From assembly GCA_913060655.1 (NCBI GenBank), contig CAJXTG010000001.1:57252-121251 (forward strand): 64,000 nt of DNA, in the 5' to 3' direction. The position numbers were made by a program, and so were the translations under genes. Source of the stretch: an uncultured Nitriliruptoraceae bacterium (GTDB lineage: Bacteria > Actinomycetota > Nitriliruptoria > Nitriliruptorales > Nitriliruptoraceae). Shown piece after piece: positions 26,781 through 35,584 of the stretch; the stretch's first letter is position 1; every line of letters starts with the position of its first letter. The notes beneath the pieces were generated by a model. The model made no database searches, had not been told where the DNA came from, and saw nothing but the letters and a program-made list of their open reading frames with translations.

Positions 26781-28190
26781 TCAGCCCCGGCGCGCCGACG
26801 CCGCGACGGCCTCGGCGACGGCCGGCGCGACCCGGTCGTTGAACACGCTCGGGATGATGTACTCGGGACGCAGCTCCTCGGGGGTGATCACCGCCGCGAT
26901 GGCCCGTGCGGCGGCCACCTTCATCTCCTCGGTGATGAACCGTGCCTTCGCGTCGAACGCCCCGCGGAACACGCCGGGGAAGGCGAGCACGTTGTTGATC
27001 TGGTTCGGATAGTCGCTGCGCCCGGTCGCGACGACCGCGGCGTAGGTGTGCGCGGCCGTCGGGTCGACCTCCGGCGTCGGGTTCGCCAGCGCGAACACGA
27101 CCGCTCCGGAGGCCATGCGGGCCAGCTCCGACGCGTCGAACAGGTCGGGGCCGGAGAGGCCGAGGAACACGTCGGCGCCGTCGAGCGCGTCGAGCAGCGT
27201 GCCGGTGCGCCCCTCGCGGTTGCCGTGCTCGACGAACCAGCGCTTCGACGCGTCGAGCCCGTCGCGGTCCGGTCCGAGGATGCCGTGCCGGTCCGCCGCG
27301 ATGACGTCCTTGACCCCCTCGGCCATCAGCAGACGGGCGCAGGCCGTCGCCGACGCGCCGGCTCCCGACATCGCGACGGTGACGTCCCCGAGGTCCTTGC
27401 CGACGACCTTCAGCGCGTTGATGAGCGCGGCGAGGACGACGATGGCGGTGCCGTGCTGGTCGTCATGGAAGATGGGGATGTCGAGCTCGGCGCGCAGCCG
27501 CTCCTCGATCTCGAAGCAGCGCGGCGCGGAGATGTCCTCGAGGTTGATGCCGCCGAACGTCGGGGCGATCGCACGGCAGACCGCGACGATCTCGTCGACG
27601 TCCTTCGTGTCGAGGCAGATGGGGAACCCGTCGACGCCCGCGAAGTGCTTGAACAGCGCCGCCTTGCCCTCCATGACCGGCATCGCCGCCTCCGGCCCGA
27701 TGTCACCGAGCCCGAGCACCGCCGTGCCGTCGGTCACGATCGCGACCGTGTTGCCCTTGATCGTCAGGGTGCGGGCGTCCTCCGGCGTGTCGTGGATCGC
27801 CATGCAGACGCGCGCGACCCCCGGCGTGTACGCCATCGACAGGTCGTCGCGGGTCTTGAGCGGCACGGTCGGGGCGACCTCCAGCTTGCCGCCGAGGTGC
27901 ATGAGGAAGGTGCGGTCGCTGACCTTGTGGACCTCGACCCCGTCGACGGCACCGACGGCGTCCTGGATACGGGCCGCCTGGTCCTGGTCGCCGGCGTTGA
28001 CCGAGAGGTCCAGGGTCAGGACCTCGGAGGCCGTGTCGACCATGTCGATGGCGACGACGATGCCGCCGGAGGAGCCGACGGCGGTGGTGATGCGCCCCAT
28101 GGCCGTCGCGTCGGCCGCCGACATGCGCAGCCGCATGACGAAGGAGTAGGAGGCGTTGGGCGTCGCGGTCGGGACGGGGGCTTCGGTCAC
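26781..28190 (-). CDS. NAD(P)-dependent malic enzyme with N-terminal ACT domain
   Basis: A 469-residue enzyme converting malate to pyruvate and CO2. Residues about 10-85 form an ACT-like regulatory domain (YSFVMRLRM, GGIVVAIDMVD). The malic domain has SMAYTPGVARVC, VTDGTAVLGLGDIG with the catalytic region, MEGKAALFKHFAGVD and the metal-binding HDDQHGTAIV. The NAD-binding domain has the GAGASA nucleotide loop. The GTG at 28190 was chosen because GGAG lies six bases upstream and it gives the usual length of this ACT-malic group. The 5' leader holds a perfect hairpin. Confidence 0.92.
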   Translation of the reverse strand: MTEAPVPTATPNASYSFVMRLRMSAADATAMGRITTAVGSSGGIVVAIDMVDTASEVLTLDLSVNAGDQDQAARIQDAVGAVDGVEVHKVSDRTFLMHLGGKLEVAPTVPLKTRDDLSMAYTPGVARVCMAIHDTPEDARTLTIKGNTVAIVTDGTAVLGLGDIGPEAAMPVMEGKAALFKHFAGVDGFPICLDTKDVDEIVAVCRAIAPTFGGINLEDISAPRCFEIEERLRAELDIPIFHDDQHGTAIVVLAALINALKVVGKDLGDVTVAMSGAGASATACARLLMAEGVKDVIAADRHGILGPDRDGLDASKRWFVEHGNREGRTGTLLDALDGADVFLGLSGPDLFDASELARMASGAVVFALANPTPEVDPTAAHTYAAVVATGRSDYPNQINNVLAFPGVFRGAFDAKARFITEEMKVAAARAIAAVITPEELRPEYIIPSVFNDRVAPAVAEAVAASARRG

Positions 28191-28214
28191 GGTCTGCTCC
28201 GGGAGCGGGGCCGC

Positions 28215-28238
28215 GCGCACCGGGACGGTCCGGTGCGC
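28215..28238 (-). promoter_or_regulatory. Hairpin in the malic enzyme 5' leader
   Basis: A perfect 9-bp inverted repeat (28215-28223 with 28230-28238, 6-base loop) ends 25 bp before the GTG. It could be a terminator for tRNA-Gly or a translational control element; there is no T-tract. Confidence 0.45.
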
Positions 28239-28251
28239 CACGGCGGATGGT

Positions 28252-28286
28252 GGGGGTGGGGGTGGTTCGGGGCGTGGTGCGGGGGG
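28252..28286 (+). other. G-quadruplex-capable G-run cluster
   Basis: Plus-strand runs of 5, 5, 4 and 6 Gs, with loops of 1, 6 and 8 bases, lie between tRNA-Gly and the malic enzyme gene. They are on the template strand of that transcript. Confidence 0.5.
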
Positions 28287-28312
28287 TGGTTCCGGGTGTG
28301 AGGGTGCGCGGG

Positions 28313-28384
28313 AGCGGGTGACGGGAATCGAACCCGCATCACCGGCTTGGAAGGCCGGAGCTCTGGCCATTGAGCTACACCCGC
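28313..28384 (-). tRNA. tRNA-Gly (anticodon TCC)
   Basis: A GCGGGTG/CACCCGC acceptor stem, anticodon loop CTTCCAA on a CCGG stem, and T-loop GGTTCGA. The discriminator is T and CCA is not encoded. Confidence 0.95.
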
Positions 28385-28440
28385 GGGCGCGGGAAGCGTA
28401 GCCGCGGGGCCCCGACGGCCCTTCGGCGCACCGTCCGGCG

Positions 28441-28469
28441 TCGACCCGGACGCCACTGGCGGGTAGGTT
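28441..28469 (+). promoter_or_regulatory. Promoter of the HPF-like gene
   Basis: TCGACC (28441-28446), a 17-bp spacer and TAGGTT (28464-28469) precede the ATG at 28524, with a predicted leader of about 48 bases containing GGGAG. Confidence 0.5.
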
Positions 28470-28523
28470 GCACGGCCGCACGTCACGGCGGCGTGTCCCG
28501 CCAGCAGGGAGCAGCAGCGCACG

Positions 28524-28847
28524 ATGACCACGTTCCACGACCGACTGCGCATCGTCCACGAGTTCCGCGCCGACGAGCGGGACGGCATCCTCGAGGTCCT
28601 GTTCGGACGGCTCGAACGGCGCCTGTCGCACTGGCGCCCCGACCAGGTCGAGCTCGAGCTGTCGGTGAAGGAGCGGGGGACGCCCAGCCAGCGGACCGTC
28701 CTCGAGTGCTGGATCGCCGGCGTGCCGCACATGGTGGCGACGTCGACCGACAGCGACCTCGACCATGCGGTCGTCGAGGTCCGCGACGAGCTGTTCCGCC
28801 AGCTGAACCGGTACGTCACGCGCCGCGAGGGCGCCCGTCACGACTGA
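28524..28847 (+). CDS. Small HPF/RaiA-like protein (tentative)
   Basis: A 107-residue protein. The pattern is an N-terminal strand and helix (RADERDGILEVLFGRLERRL), strands around VELELSVKE and TVLECWIAG, then a long amphipathic helix DSDLDHAVVEVRDELFRQLN. This matches the beta-alpha-beta-beta-beta-alpha layout of ribosome hibernation factors (S30AE fold), but the sequence similarity I can see is weak. It stands alone between tRNA-Gly and tRNA-Pro with its own promoter. If the fold is right it would bind ribosomes in slow growth; otherwise it is a conserved hypothetical. Confidence 0.5.
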   Translation: MTTFHDRLRIVHEFRADERDGILEVLFGRLERRLSHWRPDQVELELSVKERGTPSQRTVLECWIAGVPHMVATSTDSDLDHAVVEVRDELFRQLNRYVTRREGARHD

Positions 28848-28879
28848 CGGCCGCGCGCCCGCGCCGGCCGTCCTCACCG

Positions 28880-28953
28880 TCGGGGTGGCCGGATTCGAAC
28901 CGACGACCCCCTGCTCCCAAAGCAGGTGCGCTACCAAGCTGCGCCACACCCCG
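28880..28953 (-). tRNA. tRNA-Pro (anticodon TGG)
   Basis: A CGGGGTG/CACCCCG acceptor stem, anticodon loop TTTGGGA on a CCTGC stem, and T-loop GGTTCGA. The discriminator is A and CCA is not encoded. Confidence 0.95.
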
Positions 28954-29031
28954 GCCGGGGCAGGATAGGACCGGCCCACCCACCATCCCGTCCCCACCGG
29001 CATCCGACCGACCCGACCGAACGGCCCCACC

Positions 29032-30459
29032 GTGACCACCCCCGTCACCACCGACGTCGAGCGCCTCGACGACGTCAGCGTCAGGCTGAGCGTCTCGGCC
29101 GCCCCCGAACGTGTCCGTGCCGCCTTCGACCGGGCCGCCCGCGGCATCGCCAAGGACGTGAACGTGCCCGGCTTCCGCAAGGGCAAGGCCCCGCGGCGCG
29201 TCATCGAGCAGCACGTCGGCACCGCCGCGATCGCGCAGGCGGCGCTGGACGACGCCCTGCAGGAGTACTTCGTCGAGGCGCTGCGGGCGACCGACCTCGA
29301 CACCGTCGCCCGCCCGCAGGTCGACGTCGAACGCTTCGACGAGGAGGAGGGCTGCGCCTTCACCGTCACCGTCGAGGTGCGCCCGGAGGTGACGCTCGCC
29401 GACCACCGCGGCATCAGCGTCACCCACCCCGAGTGGACGGTCCCCGACGCCGACGTCGACGCGCAGCTCGAGCAGCTGCGCGAGCAGTTCGCGGAGGTCG
29501 AGGTCGTCGACCGTCCGGCCGCGGCCGGTGACCTGATCACCCTCGACCTGCGGCTCAGCGTCGACGGGGTCGAGGTCGAGTCGGCCGCCGTGGAGGGGGC
29601 GCTGTACGAGGTCGGTTCCGGAGGCGTCACCCCCGAGCTGGACCGTCGCGCGCTCGGCGCGAGCGCCGGTGACGTGCTCGAGTACGAGGACGACCTGCCG
29701 GAGGACTACCCGGAGCACGGCGGCGCGACCGCGGCGTTCACCGTCACCGTGACCGACGTGCGCGAGAAGCGCCTGCCGGAGCTCGACGACGACTTCGCCG
29801 ACACCGCCGGCGGCTTCGACTCGATCGACGAGCTGCGGGCTGACATCACCGACTCGCTGCTGCGCCGCCGGCTCACCGAGCGCCGGCACGAGCTGCGCGG
29901 GCTCGTCACGGAGGCGTACGTCGCGCTGCACGACGTGCCGGTCCCCCCGACGATGCTGTCGGAGGCGGTCGCCGAGCGCATCGAGCGGCTGTCGCAGGAG
30001 GCGTCGCAGTTCGGCGGCACGCTCGACGAGCTCCTGCAGCTGGAGGGCACCTCGCGGGAGGACTACGAGGCCCGCCTGACCGAGCAGATGACGTCGATGC
30101 TGCGCGCCCAGCTCGTGCTCGACGCGCTCGCCCGCGAGCTCGAGCTGACCGTGCAGGCGGCCGACCTCGACCGGGAGTTCGCACGCCTCGCCGCCGAGCA
30201 CCGCACCGAGCCGCAGCGCATCGCCCAGCTCGTCCAGGAGCAGGGCACGCTGCCGGCGCTGGTGGGCGACGTGCTGCGCCGCCGGGCCATCGACGCGGTC
30301 CTGGAGGCCGCCGAGGTCACCGGCGGCCCCGACGAGGAGCTGCTGCGGCGCCTCGGGCTGGTCGAGGCCGACCCCGAGCCCGACGCCGACGCCGAGGCCG
30401 AGCTGGAGCCCGCGCCCGACGCGGAGCCCGACGCCGAGCCTGACGCGACGGAGGACTGA
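29032..30459 (+). CDS. tig: Trigger factor (ribosome-associated chaperone)
   Basis: A 475-residue peptidyl-prolyl isomerase and chaperone at the ribosome exit tunnel. The ribosome-binding domain has the signature [17 protein letters not shown] PPIase domain (residues about 160-250) and a helical C-terminal chaperone domain follow. The last 30 residues are an acidic Glu/Asp/Pro/Ala tail built from repeated DAEPDAE-like units, longer than in E. coli TF. The GTG at 29032 has no clear ribosome site. It precedes clpP-clpX, the normal actinobacterial order. Confidence 0.95.
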   Translation: MTTPVTTDVERLDDVSVRLSVSAAPERVRAAFDRAARGIAKDVNVPGFRKGKAPRRVIEQHVGTAAIAQAALDDALQEYFVEALRATDLDTVARPQVDVERFDEEEGCAFTVTVEVRPEVTLADHRGISVTHPEWTVPDADVDAQLEQLREQFAEVEVVDRPAAAGDLITLDLRLSVDGVEVESAAVEGALYEVGSGGVTPELDRRALGASAGDVLEYEDDLPEDYPEHGGATAAFTVTVTDVREKRLPELDDDFADTAGGFDSIDELRADITDSLLRRRLTERRHELRGLVTEAYVALHDVPVPPTMLSEAVAERIERLSQEASQFGGTLDELLQLEGTSREDYEARLTEQMTSMLRAQLVLDALARELELTVQAADLDREFARLAAEHRTEPQRIAQLVQEQGTLPALVGDVLRRRAIDAVLEAAEVTGGPDEELLRRLGLVEADPEPDADAEAELEPAPDAEPDAEPDATED

Positions 30460-30516
30460 GCCCTCCGGACCTGCGTCGCAGCGGCACAGGCCGGGGGCCC
30501 GGCGCCGACGCACCGC

Positions 30517-30522
30517 TACCCT
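30517..30522 (+). promoter_or_regulatory. Candidate -10 upstream of clpP
   Basis: TACCCT lies 44 bp before the clpP GTG at 30566, in the 106-bp tig-clpP gap. No clear -35 is visible. Confidence 0.4.
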
Positions 30523-30565
30523 CGCCGGCCGACGCCCGGCCGGACGTGCCGTGAACGGAGCCGAC

Positions 30566-31231
30566 GTGAACACCTCCCCCCGCGACCAGCGCGACGTGGT
30601 GGACGTCCCACGCGCCAACTACTACGTGCCGACGGTCATCGAGCAGACCAACCGGGGCGAGCGCGCGTTCGACATCTACTCGCGCCTCCTCCAGCAGCGG
30701 ATCGTGTTCCTCGGCACGCCCGTCACCGACGACGTCGCGAACGTCGTGATGGCCCAGCTGCTCCACCTCGAGTCGGAGGACCCCGACAAGGACATCGCGA
30801 TCTACATCAACTCGCCCGGCGGGTCGATCACCGCACTGTTCGCCATCTACGACACGATGGAGTTCATCAAGTGCGACGTGCAGACGATCTGCATGGGGCA
30901 GGCGGCGTCCGCGGCCGCGGTGCTGCTCGCCGCCGGCACGAAGGGCAAGCGGCTGGCGCTGCCGAACTCCCGCGTCCTGCTCCACCAGCCGTCCGGCGGG
31001 GCCGAGGGGCAGTCGGTCGACATCGAGATCCAGGCGAACGAGATCCTGCGCATGCGCGACATGCTCGACGGCATCCTCGCGGAGAAGACCGGGCAGTCCG
31101 TGGAGCGCATCCGCAAGGACACCGACCGCGACTTCATCCTCTCCGCGCAGGACGCGCTCGACTACGGCCTCATCGACGCGATCGTCACCAGCCGCAAGGC
31201 CGCGCCCGCCGCGATCGCCGCCGTCTCCTGA
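30566..31231 (+). CDS. clpP: ATP-dependent Clp protease proteolytic subunit
   Basis: A 221-residue serine protease subunit forming heptamer rings that degrade substrates delivered by ClpX. The triad is S115 (GQAASAAA), H140 ([10 protein letters not shown]) and D189 (DTDRDF), offset uniformly by 17 from E. coli numbering. The GTG at 30566 was chosen because GGAG lies five bases upstream; a GTG at 30551 would add five residues. Most actinobacteria carry clpP1-clpP2 in tandem here, but only one clpP is present in this window. clpX follows after 135 bp. Confidence 0.95.
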   Translation: MNTSPRDQRDVVDVPRANYYVPTVIEQTNRGERAFDIYSRLLQQRIVFLGTPVTDDVANVVMAQLLHLESEDPDKDIAIYINSPGGSITALFAIYDTMEFIKCDVQTICMGQAASAAAVLLAAGTKGKRLALPNSRVLLHQPSGGAEGQSVDIEIQANEILRMRDMLDGILAEKTGQSVERIRKDTDRDFILSAQDALDYGLIDAIVTSRKAAPAAIAAVS

Positions 31232-31313
31232 CGCCGCCGGCCCGTCGACGACCGGCGGGCACCGTCCGTCCACAGGACGTGATGGGCTGACGGCCCCAGG
31301 GCCACTGCGCCGT

Positions 31314-31319
31314 TACCCT
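31314..31319 (+). promoter_or_regulatory. Candidate -10 upstream of clpX
   Basis: TACCCT lies 47 bp before the clpX ATG, so clpX may be transcribed independently of clpP. Confidence 0.4.
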
Positions 31320-31366
31320 CGCGCGGAGCGCACGGGCGTGGCCCGTCGCCGGCGGACGAGGGGACC

Positions 31367-32662
31367 ATGGCGAAGTTCAGCGAGGCGGACGCCCTGCTGA
31401 AGTGCTCCTTCTGCGGGAAGTCGCAGAAGCAGGTCAAGAAGCTCATCGCCGGTCCCGGCGTGTACATCTGCGACGAGTGCATCGAGCTGTGCAACGAGAT
31501 CATCGAGGAGGAGCTCGGCGAGAGCACCGTGCCCGTGCTCACCGAGCTGCCGAAGCCGCGGGAGATCGCCGCGTTCCTCGACGAGTACGTCATCGGGCAG
31601 GACGCGACGAAGCGCGCCCTCGCCGTCGCCGTCTACAACCACTACAAGCGCATCCGCGCGGCGGGCACGTCGGAGACGGCGCTGAGTGGACCGGCCGACG
31701 AGGACGACGTCGAGCTCGCGAAGTCCAACATCCTGCTCCTCGGCCCGACCGGCTCCGGCAAGACGCTGCTCGCGCAGACGCTCGCGCGGATGCTCAACGT
31801 CCCGTTCGCCATCGCGGACGCGACGGCGCTGACGGAGGCCGGCTACGTCGGTGAGGACGTCGAGAACATCCTCCTCAAGATCATCCAGGCGGCCGACTTC
31901 GACGTGCAGCGGGCCGAGACCGGCATCATCTACATCGACGAGGTCGACAAGATCGCCCGCAAGTCCGACAACCCGTCGATCACACGGGACGTGTCGGGGG
32001 AGGGGGTCCAGCAGGCCCTGCTGAAGATCCTCGAGGGCACCGTCGCCTCCGTGCCGCCGCAGGGCGGGCGGAAGCACCCCCACCAGGAGTTCCTGCAGAT
32101 CGACACGACGAACATCCTGTTCATCTGCGGTGGGGCGTTCGCCGGCCTGGAGGAGCTCGTCGAGCAGCGCCACGGCCGGCAGGGCGTCGGCTTCGGTGCG
32201 GACGTGCGGGCGGCCCGCGACAAGGACCTCGGTGACCTGCTGACCGACGTGCTGCCCGAGGACCTGGTCCGCTTCGGCCTCATCCCCGAGTTCGTCGGCC
32301 GCCTGCCCGTCGTCGCCTCCGTCGAGCCGCTGTCGCGCGAGGCGCTCGTCGACATCCTCACCACGCCCCGCAACGCGCTCGTGAAGCAGTACCAGCGCAT
32401 CTTCGCGCTCGACGGGGTCGAGCTCGAGTTCACCCCCGATGCGCTCGAGGCGGTCGCCGACCTGGCGATGCTGCGCCAGACCGGTGCGCGGGGGCTGCGA
32501 GCGATCCTCGAGGAGGTCCTCCTCAGCACCATGTACGACCTGCCGTCGCGCGAGGACGTCGGTCGCTGCGTCATCGACGCCGCGACGGTGCGGGAGCAGG
32601 CCAACCCGACCCTCGTGCCGCACGGCCAGGTGCGGTCGCTGCCGCGCGAACGCTCCGCCTGA
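31367..32662 (+). CDS. clpX: ATP-dependent Clp protease ATP-binding subunit ClpX
   Basis: A 431-residue AAA+ unfoldase. The N-terminal zinc domain has C13-x2-C16 and C35-x2-C38. Then come Walker A GPTGSGKT, Walker [10 protein letters not shown], the substrate pore loop in [10 protein letters not shown], and the sensor region with [11 protein letters not shown]. An IGF-type ClpP-docking loop is expected near residues 265-275; the sequence there reads GVGFGADV, as in other ClpX. The ATG has a GGGG-type upstream site. The next gene, 331 bp away, is the rhodopsin. Confidence 0.96.
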   Translation: MAKFSEADALLKCSFCGKSQKQVKKLIAGPGVYICDECIELCNEIIEEELGESTVPVLTELPKPREIAAFLDEYVIGQDATKRALAVAVYNHYKRIRAAGTSETALSGPADEDDVELAKSNILLLGPTGSGKTLLAQTLARMLNVPFAIADATALTEAGYVGEDVENILLKIIQAADFDVQRAETGIIYIDEVDKIARKSDNPSITRDVSGEGVQQALLKILEGTVASVPPQGGRKHPHQEFLQIDTTNILFICGGAFAGLEELVEQRHGRQGVGFGADVRAARDKDLGDLLTDVLPEDLVRFGLIPEFVGRLPVVASVEPLSREALVDILTTPRNALVKQYQRIFALDGVELEFTPDALEAVADLAMLRQTGARGLRAILEEVLLSTMYDLPSREDVGRCVIDAATVREQANPTLVPHGQVRSLPRERSA

Positions 32663-32993
32663 CCGACCCCGCGTCGCCGACCGGCCCCGTCCCGCGCGGT
32701 CGGCCGTCGCCGCGGACGGGCCCGCAGGGCCCCGTAGCGACCGTTGTGGGCCGTCGCAGGAATTTGAGCGGTCGTTCCAGCCCATCGGGGCGTTCGGCGC
32801 CTAGACTCCTGAGCGTGCGAACGTTGTGCACACCCCCACACCCTGCGGCGTCGATCCGGCGTGCGTCGGGGCGACGAACGTCCCGCGGACCGCACCCTGC
32901 GATCCACGGGATCACTCACGCCACCGTGACGTACGCGGCGGCCCGACCCAACCGAGGCGCCGATCGCGGCGCCCCAGCACGGGAGAGGTACGA
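32663..32993. other. Intergenic region upstream of the rhodopsin gene
   Basis: 331 bp without a supported gene. It contains a GGGCCC-GCA-GGGCCC hairpin after clpX (about 32718-32732), an AT-richer patch near 32759-32766, a candidate -10 TAGACT at 32802-32807 and the palindrome TGTGCACA at 32825-32832. A start near 32814 would leave a leader of about 180 bases before the rhodopsin ATG, long enough for regulation. An in-frame extension of the rhodopsin frame to 32826 looks like noncoding DNA. Confidence 0.5.
32802..32807 (+). promoter_or_regulatory. Candidate rhodopsin promoter -10
   Basis: TAGACT with no recognisable TTGACA at 16-18 bp upstream, so an alternative sigma factor or activator may be needed. 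The palindrome TGTGCACA lies 18 bp downstream. Confidence 0.4.
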
Positions 32994-33734
32994 ATGACGG
33001 ACATCGCATCGCTCGGACTGAGCGCGAACGAGGTCATGGTCGTCGGCGGGTTCTTCTCGCTGACGTTCGCCGTGTTCCTCGGCAGCGCCATCTTCTTCTT
33101 CATCAGCCGCATGGACGTATCGCCTGCCTACCGCATGGCGGTCACCATCTCCGGCGTCATCGTCACGATCGCCGGCTACCACTACTTCCGCATCATGCAG
33201 TCCTTCGACAAGGCCGTCACCGAGGGTGCCGGCTTCAACGAGGCCTACCGGTACGTGGACTGGGTCGTCACCGTCCCGCTGCTCCTCACCGAGCTCGTCC
33301 TCGTCCTGTCGATCGCCCCGGAGCGTCGGCGCGCCCTGCTGAACAAGCTCGTGCCCTACTCGTTCCTGATGATCGTGCTCGGCTACCCGGGCGAGATCTC
33401 CGGCGACGCGACCACCCAGTGGATCTTCTGGGCCCTGTCGATGGTCTTCTTCGTCCTGATCCTCGCGACGCTGTTCGGTGAGCTGACCCGACAGATCGCC
33501 GCGGAGAACCCGGCCGTGCAGGGCACCCTCAAGTCCCTGCGCACCGTCCTGCTCGTCACCTGGAGCTTCTACCCGATCGCGTACCTCGCGCCGGTGCTCC
33601 TCGACGACGCGGGCCTCGCGTTCGTCATCGTCAACGTCGGCTACGCCATCGCCGACATCACGGCGAAGGCGGGCTACGGCCTCATGATCCACCACGTCGC
33701 CAAGGTCAAGACGGAGCACAGCATCGCCGCCTGA
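32994..33734 (+). CDS. Proton-pumping microbial rhodopsin (xanthorhodopsin/actinorhodopsin-like, green-type)
   Basis: A 246-residue, seven-helix retinal protein. Helix 3 has D89 (proton acceptor), T93 and E100 (proton donor), the DTE motif of outward proton pumps. H63 matches the conserved His partner of the acceptor, and helix 7 has D221 and the Schiff-base lysine K225. L97 sits at the proteorhodopsin tuning site (L105), which predicts green absorption. W146 occupies the position that is Gly in carotenoid-antenna rhodopsins, so no antenna is expected. The ATG follows GGGAGAGG. No retinal-producing dioxygenase or carotenoid gene is nearby. Confidence 0.95.
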   Translation: MTDIASLGLSANEVMVVGGFFSLTFAVFLGSAIFFFISRMDVSPAYRMAVTISGVIVTIAGYHYFRIMQSFDKAVTEGAGFNEAYRYVDWVVTVPLLLTELVLVLSIAPERRRALLNKLVPYSFLMIVLGYPGEISGDATTQWIFWALSMVFFVLILATLFGELTRQIAAENPAVQGTLKSLRTVLLVTWSFYPIAYLAPVLLDDAGLAFVIVNVGYAIADITAKAGYGLMIHHVAKVKTEHSIAA

Positions 33735-33750
33735 CCGGCACCGCACCGCA

Positions 33751-33778
33751 CGGAGGGGGCGCTTCGGCGCCCCCTCCG
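33751..33778 (+). terminator. Rhodopsin terminator
   Basis: A perfect 12-bp GC stem with a TTCG tetraloop begins 17 bp after the rhodopsin stop and is followed by TCGTGTTCC. It isolates the rhodopsin as a single-gene transcript. Confidence 0.8.
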
Positions 33779-33852
33779 TCGTGTTCCGGCCGGCAGGAGT
33801 CGGCCGCTGTCCACACGGGCCGAACGCCCCTGGGTGCGGGCCGCCCCCCACC

Positions 33853-33858
33853 TAGGCT
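33853..33858 (+). promoter_or_regulatory. Candidate -10, nearly leaderless
   Basis: TAGGCT ends 12 bp before the GTG at 33871, and no ribosome site is visible. The transcript leader would be about 6 bases. Confidence 0.4.
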
Positions 33859-33870
33859 CCAAGGGTCGCG

Positions 33871-34866
33871 GTGGACGAGGTGGTCGTGGACGAGGACGCG
33901 CTCCAGGAGCGGCTCGCCGTCTGGCGGCGCGCCGGCGTGCTCACCGCCGCCGACGTCGACCGCATCCGCGCCTTCGAGGCCGGCACCACCGCACCACCGC
34001 CGCCCCCGCGTCCGGCCGACGCGGACCGCCGTGGACGCCTCGCCGAGGTCGTCGGCTACGTCGGTGCGGCCTTCACCCTCGGGGCGATCGGCCTGCTCCT
34101 CGCCGAGACGTGGCCGGACCTGTCCGTGTGGGCCCGGGTCGCCCTCGCCGGGCTGCTCACCCTGACGGCGCTCGCCGCGGGCGGCCTGCTGCGCGGGCGC
34201 CGCGGACCCGCCGTCGGCCGGCTCGTCGGCGTGCTGTGGACGGTCGGCGTCGTCGGCGTCGCCTGGACCGCCGGCATCGTCGCCGCGGACGTCCTCGCCG
34301 TACCCCTGCGCTGGATGGTGCCGACGGTCGCGGGCAGCGCCGCCGTCGTCGCCGCGGTGCTGCTGGCCGTCGGTCGGCACGTGCCCGTCCAGCTCGCCAC
34401 GTTCGTCGCCCTCGGCGGCGCCGTCGCCGGCACGCTGTTCGCGCTCGCCCCGCTCGAGCCGGGTGCGCTGGCCGTGGGCACGCTCGTCACCGGCGGCAGC
34501 GCCGCGTGGGGGCTGGCCGGCGCCGGCGGCTGGCTCGGGCCGCGCCGCAGCGCCGAGACCGTCGGCGCGGCGTTCATGCTGATCGGCACGCTCGTGCTCA
34601 CCGGCACCGGCTGGCCGCGCTCCGCGCTCGCCCTCGGGGTGCTCCTCGCACTCGTCGTCGTCGGCCTGTCCGTGCCCGGGTCCCGCATCCACCTGCTGTA
34701 CGTCGGCGCGGTCGGCCTGTTCGTCACCGTCCCCCAGCTGGTGTTCGCGCTGTTCTCCGACACCCTCGGCGCCCCGGCGACGCTGCTCACCGTCGGCCTG
34801 CTCCTCATCCTCATGGCCGTCGCCGTCGGGCGGCTCCGCCGTGCCCAGGAGGCCCCCCATGGCTGA
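33871..34866 (+). CDS. Multi-helix membrane protein (DUF2157-like)
   Basis: A 331-residue protein with a soluble start (LQERLAVWRRAGVLTAADVDRI), a Pro-rich linker, and about ten hydrophobic helices from residue 60 on, beginning EVVGYVGAAFTLGAIGLLLAE. This arrangement resembles DUF2157 membrane proteins. The function is unknown. The GTG start was taken because the MDEVVVDEDAL segment runs into the helix-rich N-terminal domain. Its stop overlaps the next start by 8 bp, so the two are translationally coupled. Confidence 0.65.
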   Translation: MDEVVVDEDALQERLAVWRRAGVLTAADVDRIRAFEAGTTAPPPPPRPADADRRGRLAEVVGYVGAAFTLGAIGLLLAETWPDLSVWARVALAGLLTLTALAAGGLLRGRRGPAVGRLVGVLWTVGVVGVAWTAGIVAADVLAVPLRWMVPTVAGSAAVVAAVLLAVGRHVPVQLATFVALGGAVAGTLFALAPLEPGALAVGTLVTGGSAAWGLAGAGGWLGPRRSAETVGAAFMLIGTLVLTGTGWPRSALALGVLLALVVVGLSVPGSRIHLLYVGAVGLFVTVPQLVFALFSDTLGAPATLLTVGLLLILMAVAVGRLRRAQEAPHG

Positions 34867-35551
34867 CGTGCGACCGGCGCCGGCACCGTCGGACCCCACC
34901 GCCCGCGACCGCCCCGTCCGGGCGCTGCTCGCCGTCGCCGCCGCGGTCGCCGTGGTCACCCTCGGGCTGGTCCTGCGCTTCGGCCTCGTCCCCCCGCCGG
35001 AGCTCGACGCCGTCGACGCGACGACGCGTCCGACCCGGTCGCTGGCGCTGCTGAGCTTCCGGGAGGCCGCCGACGGCCGGTGCCTCGACGTCGTCGCACC
35101 CGACGGGAGCGTCCGCGAGGTCCGCTGCGGCCTCGACGGGACGACGCTCGCCGGCTGGGACGAGCGCGGGGTCCTCCTGCTCCGCTTCGGCCCCACCGGC
35201 ACACGGCTGACGGCGGTCGACCCCGCTGACGGCACCACGCGCGAGCTCCCCGACGTCGACGCCGGCACGCTGCCCGACGGGCGGGGCTGGGTCGACAGCG
35301 AGCGGGACGGCGCGACCCTCATCGTCCGCGACGCCGACGGCACGGTCCTGTGGCGGGTCGACGCGCCCGACAACTACCGGGTCACCGCCGTCGCGACCGA
35401 CCCCGCGTCGGGCACCGTCGCCCTGCTCGACGCCGCCGGTCGGGTGCTCGTCCTGCCCGCCGGCGCGTCCGCGCCGTCCGTGTGGGTCGCCGACGTCGAC
35501 AACGACGTCGCAGAGCTCGTCTGGGAGGGGACGCCGGTCGCCGGCGACTAA
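34859..35551 (+). CDS. Single-pass exported protein with beta-propeller-like sequence
   Basis: A 230-residue protein. One transmembrane helix (about 23-45) anchors an outward domain. That domain repeats short blocks of the type LAGWDERGVLLLRFGPTGTR, GTLPDGRGWVDSERDG and VTAVATDPASGTVALLDAAG, each with a central G-x-(V/L)-x-(V/L) strand, as in WD40/NHL-like blades. No catalytic motif is seen. The ATG at 34859 follows AGGAGG and overlaps the upstream membrane protein gene, so the two may act together. valS follows 33 bp later. Confidence 0.6.
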   Translation: MADVRPAPAPSDPTARDRPVRALLAVAAAVAVVTLGLVLRFGLVPPPELDAVDATTRPTRSLALLSFREAADGRCLDVVAPDGSVREVRCGLDGTTLAGWDERGVLLLRFGPTGTRLTAVDPADGTTRELPDVDAGTLPDGRGWVDSERDGATLIVRDADGTVLWRVDAPDNYRVTAVATDPASGTVALLDAAGRVLVLPAGASAPSVWVADVDNDVAELVWEGTPVAGD

Positions 35552-35584
35552 CCTCGCGCGACCGTCCGCCCCCGGGGAGCCGCC

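Noticed and set aside
28191..29630. Upstream extension of the malic enzyme frame through tRNA-Gly and tRNA-Pro
   Set aside because: It would translate through two tRNA genes and the HPF-like gene; the GTG at 28190 has a good ribosome site.
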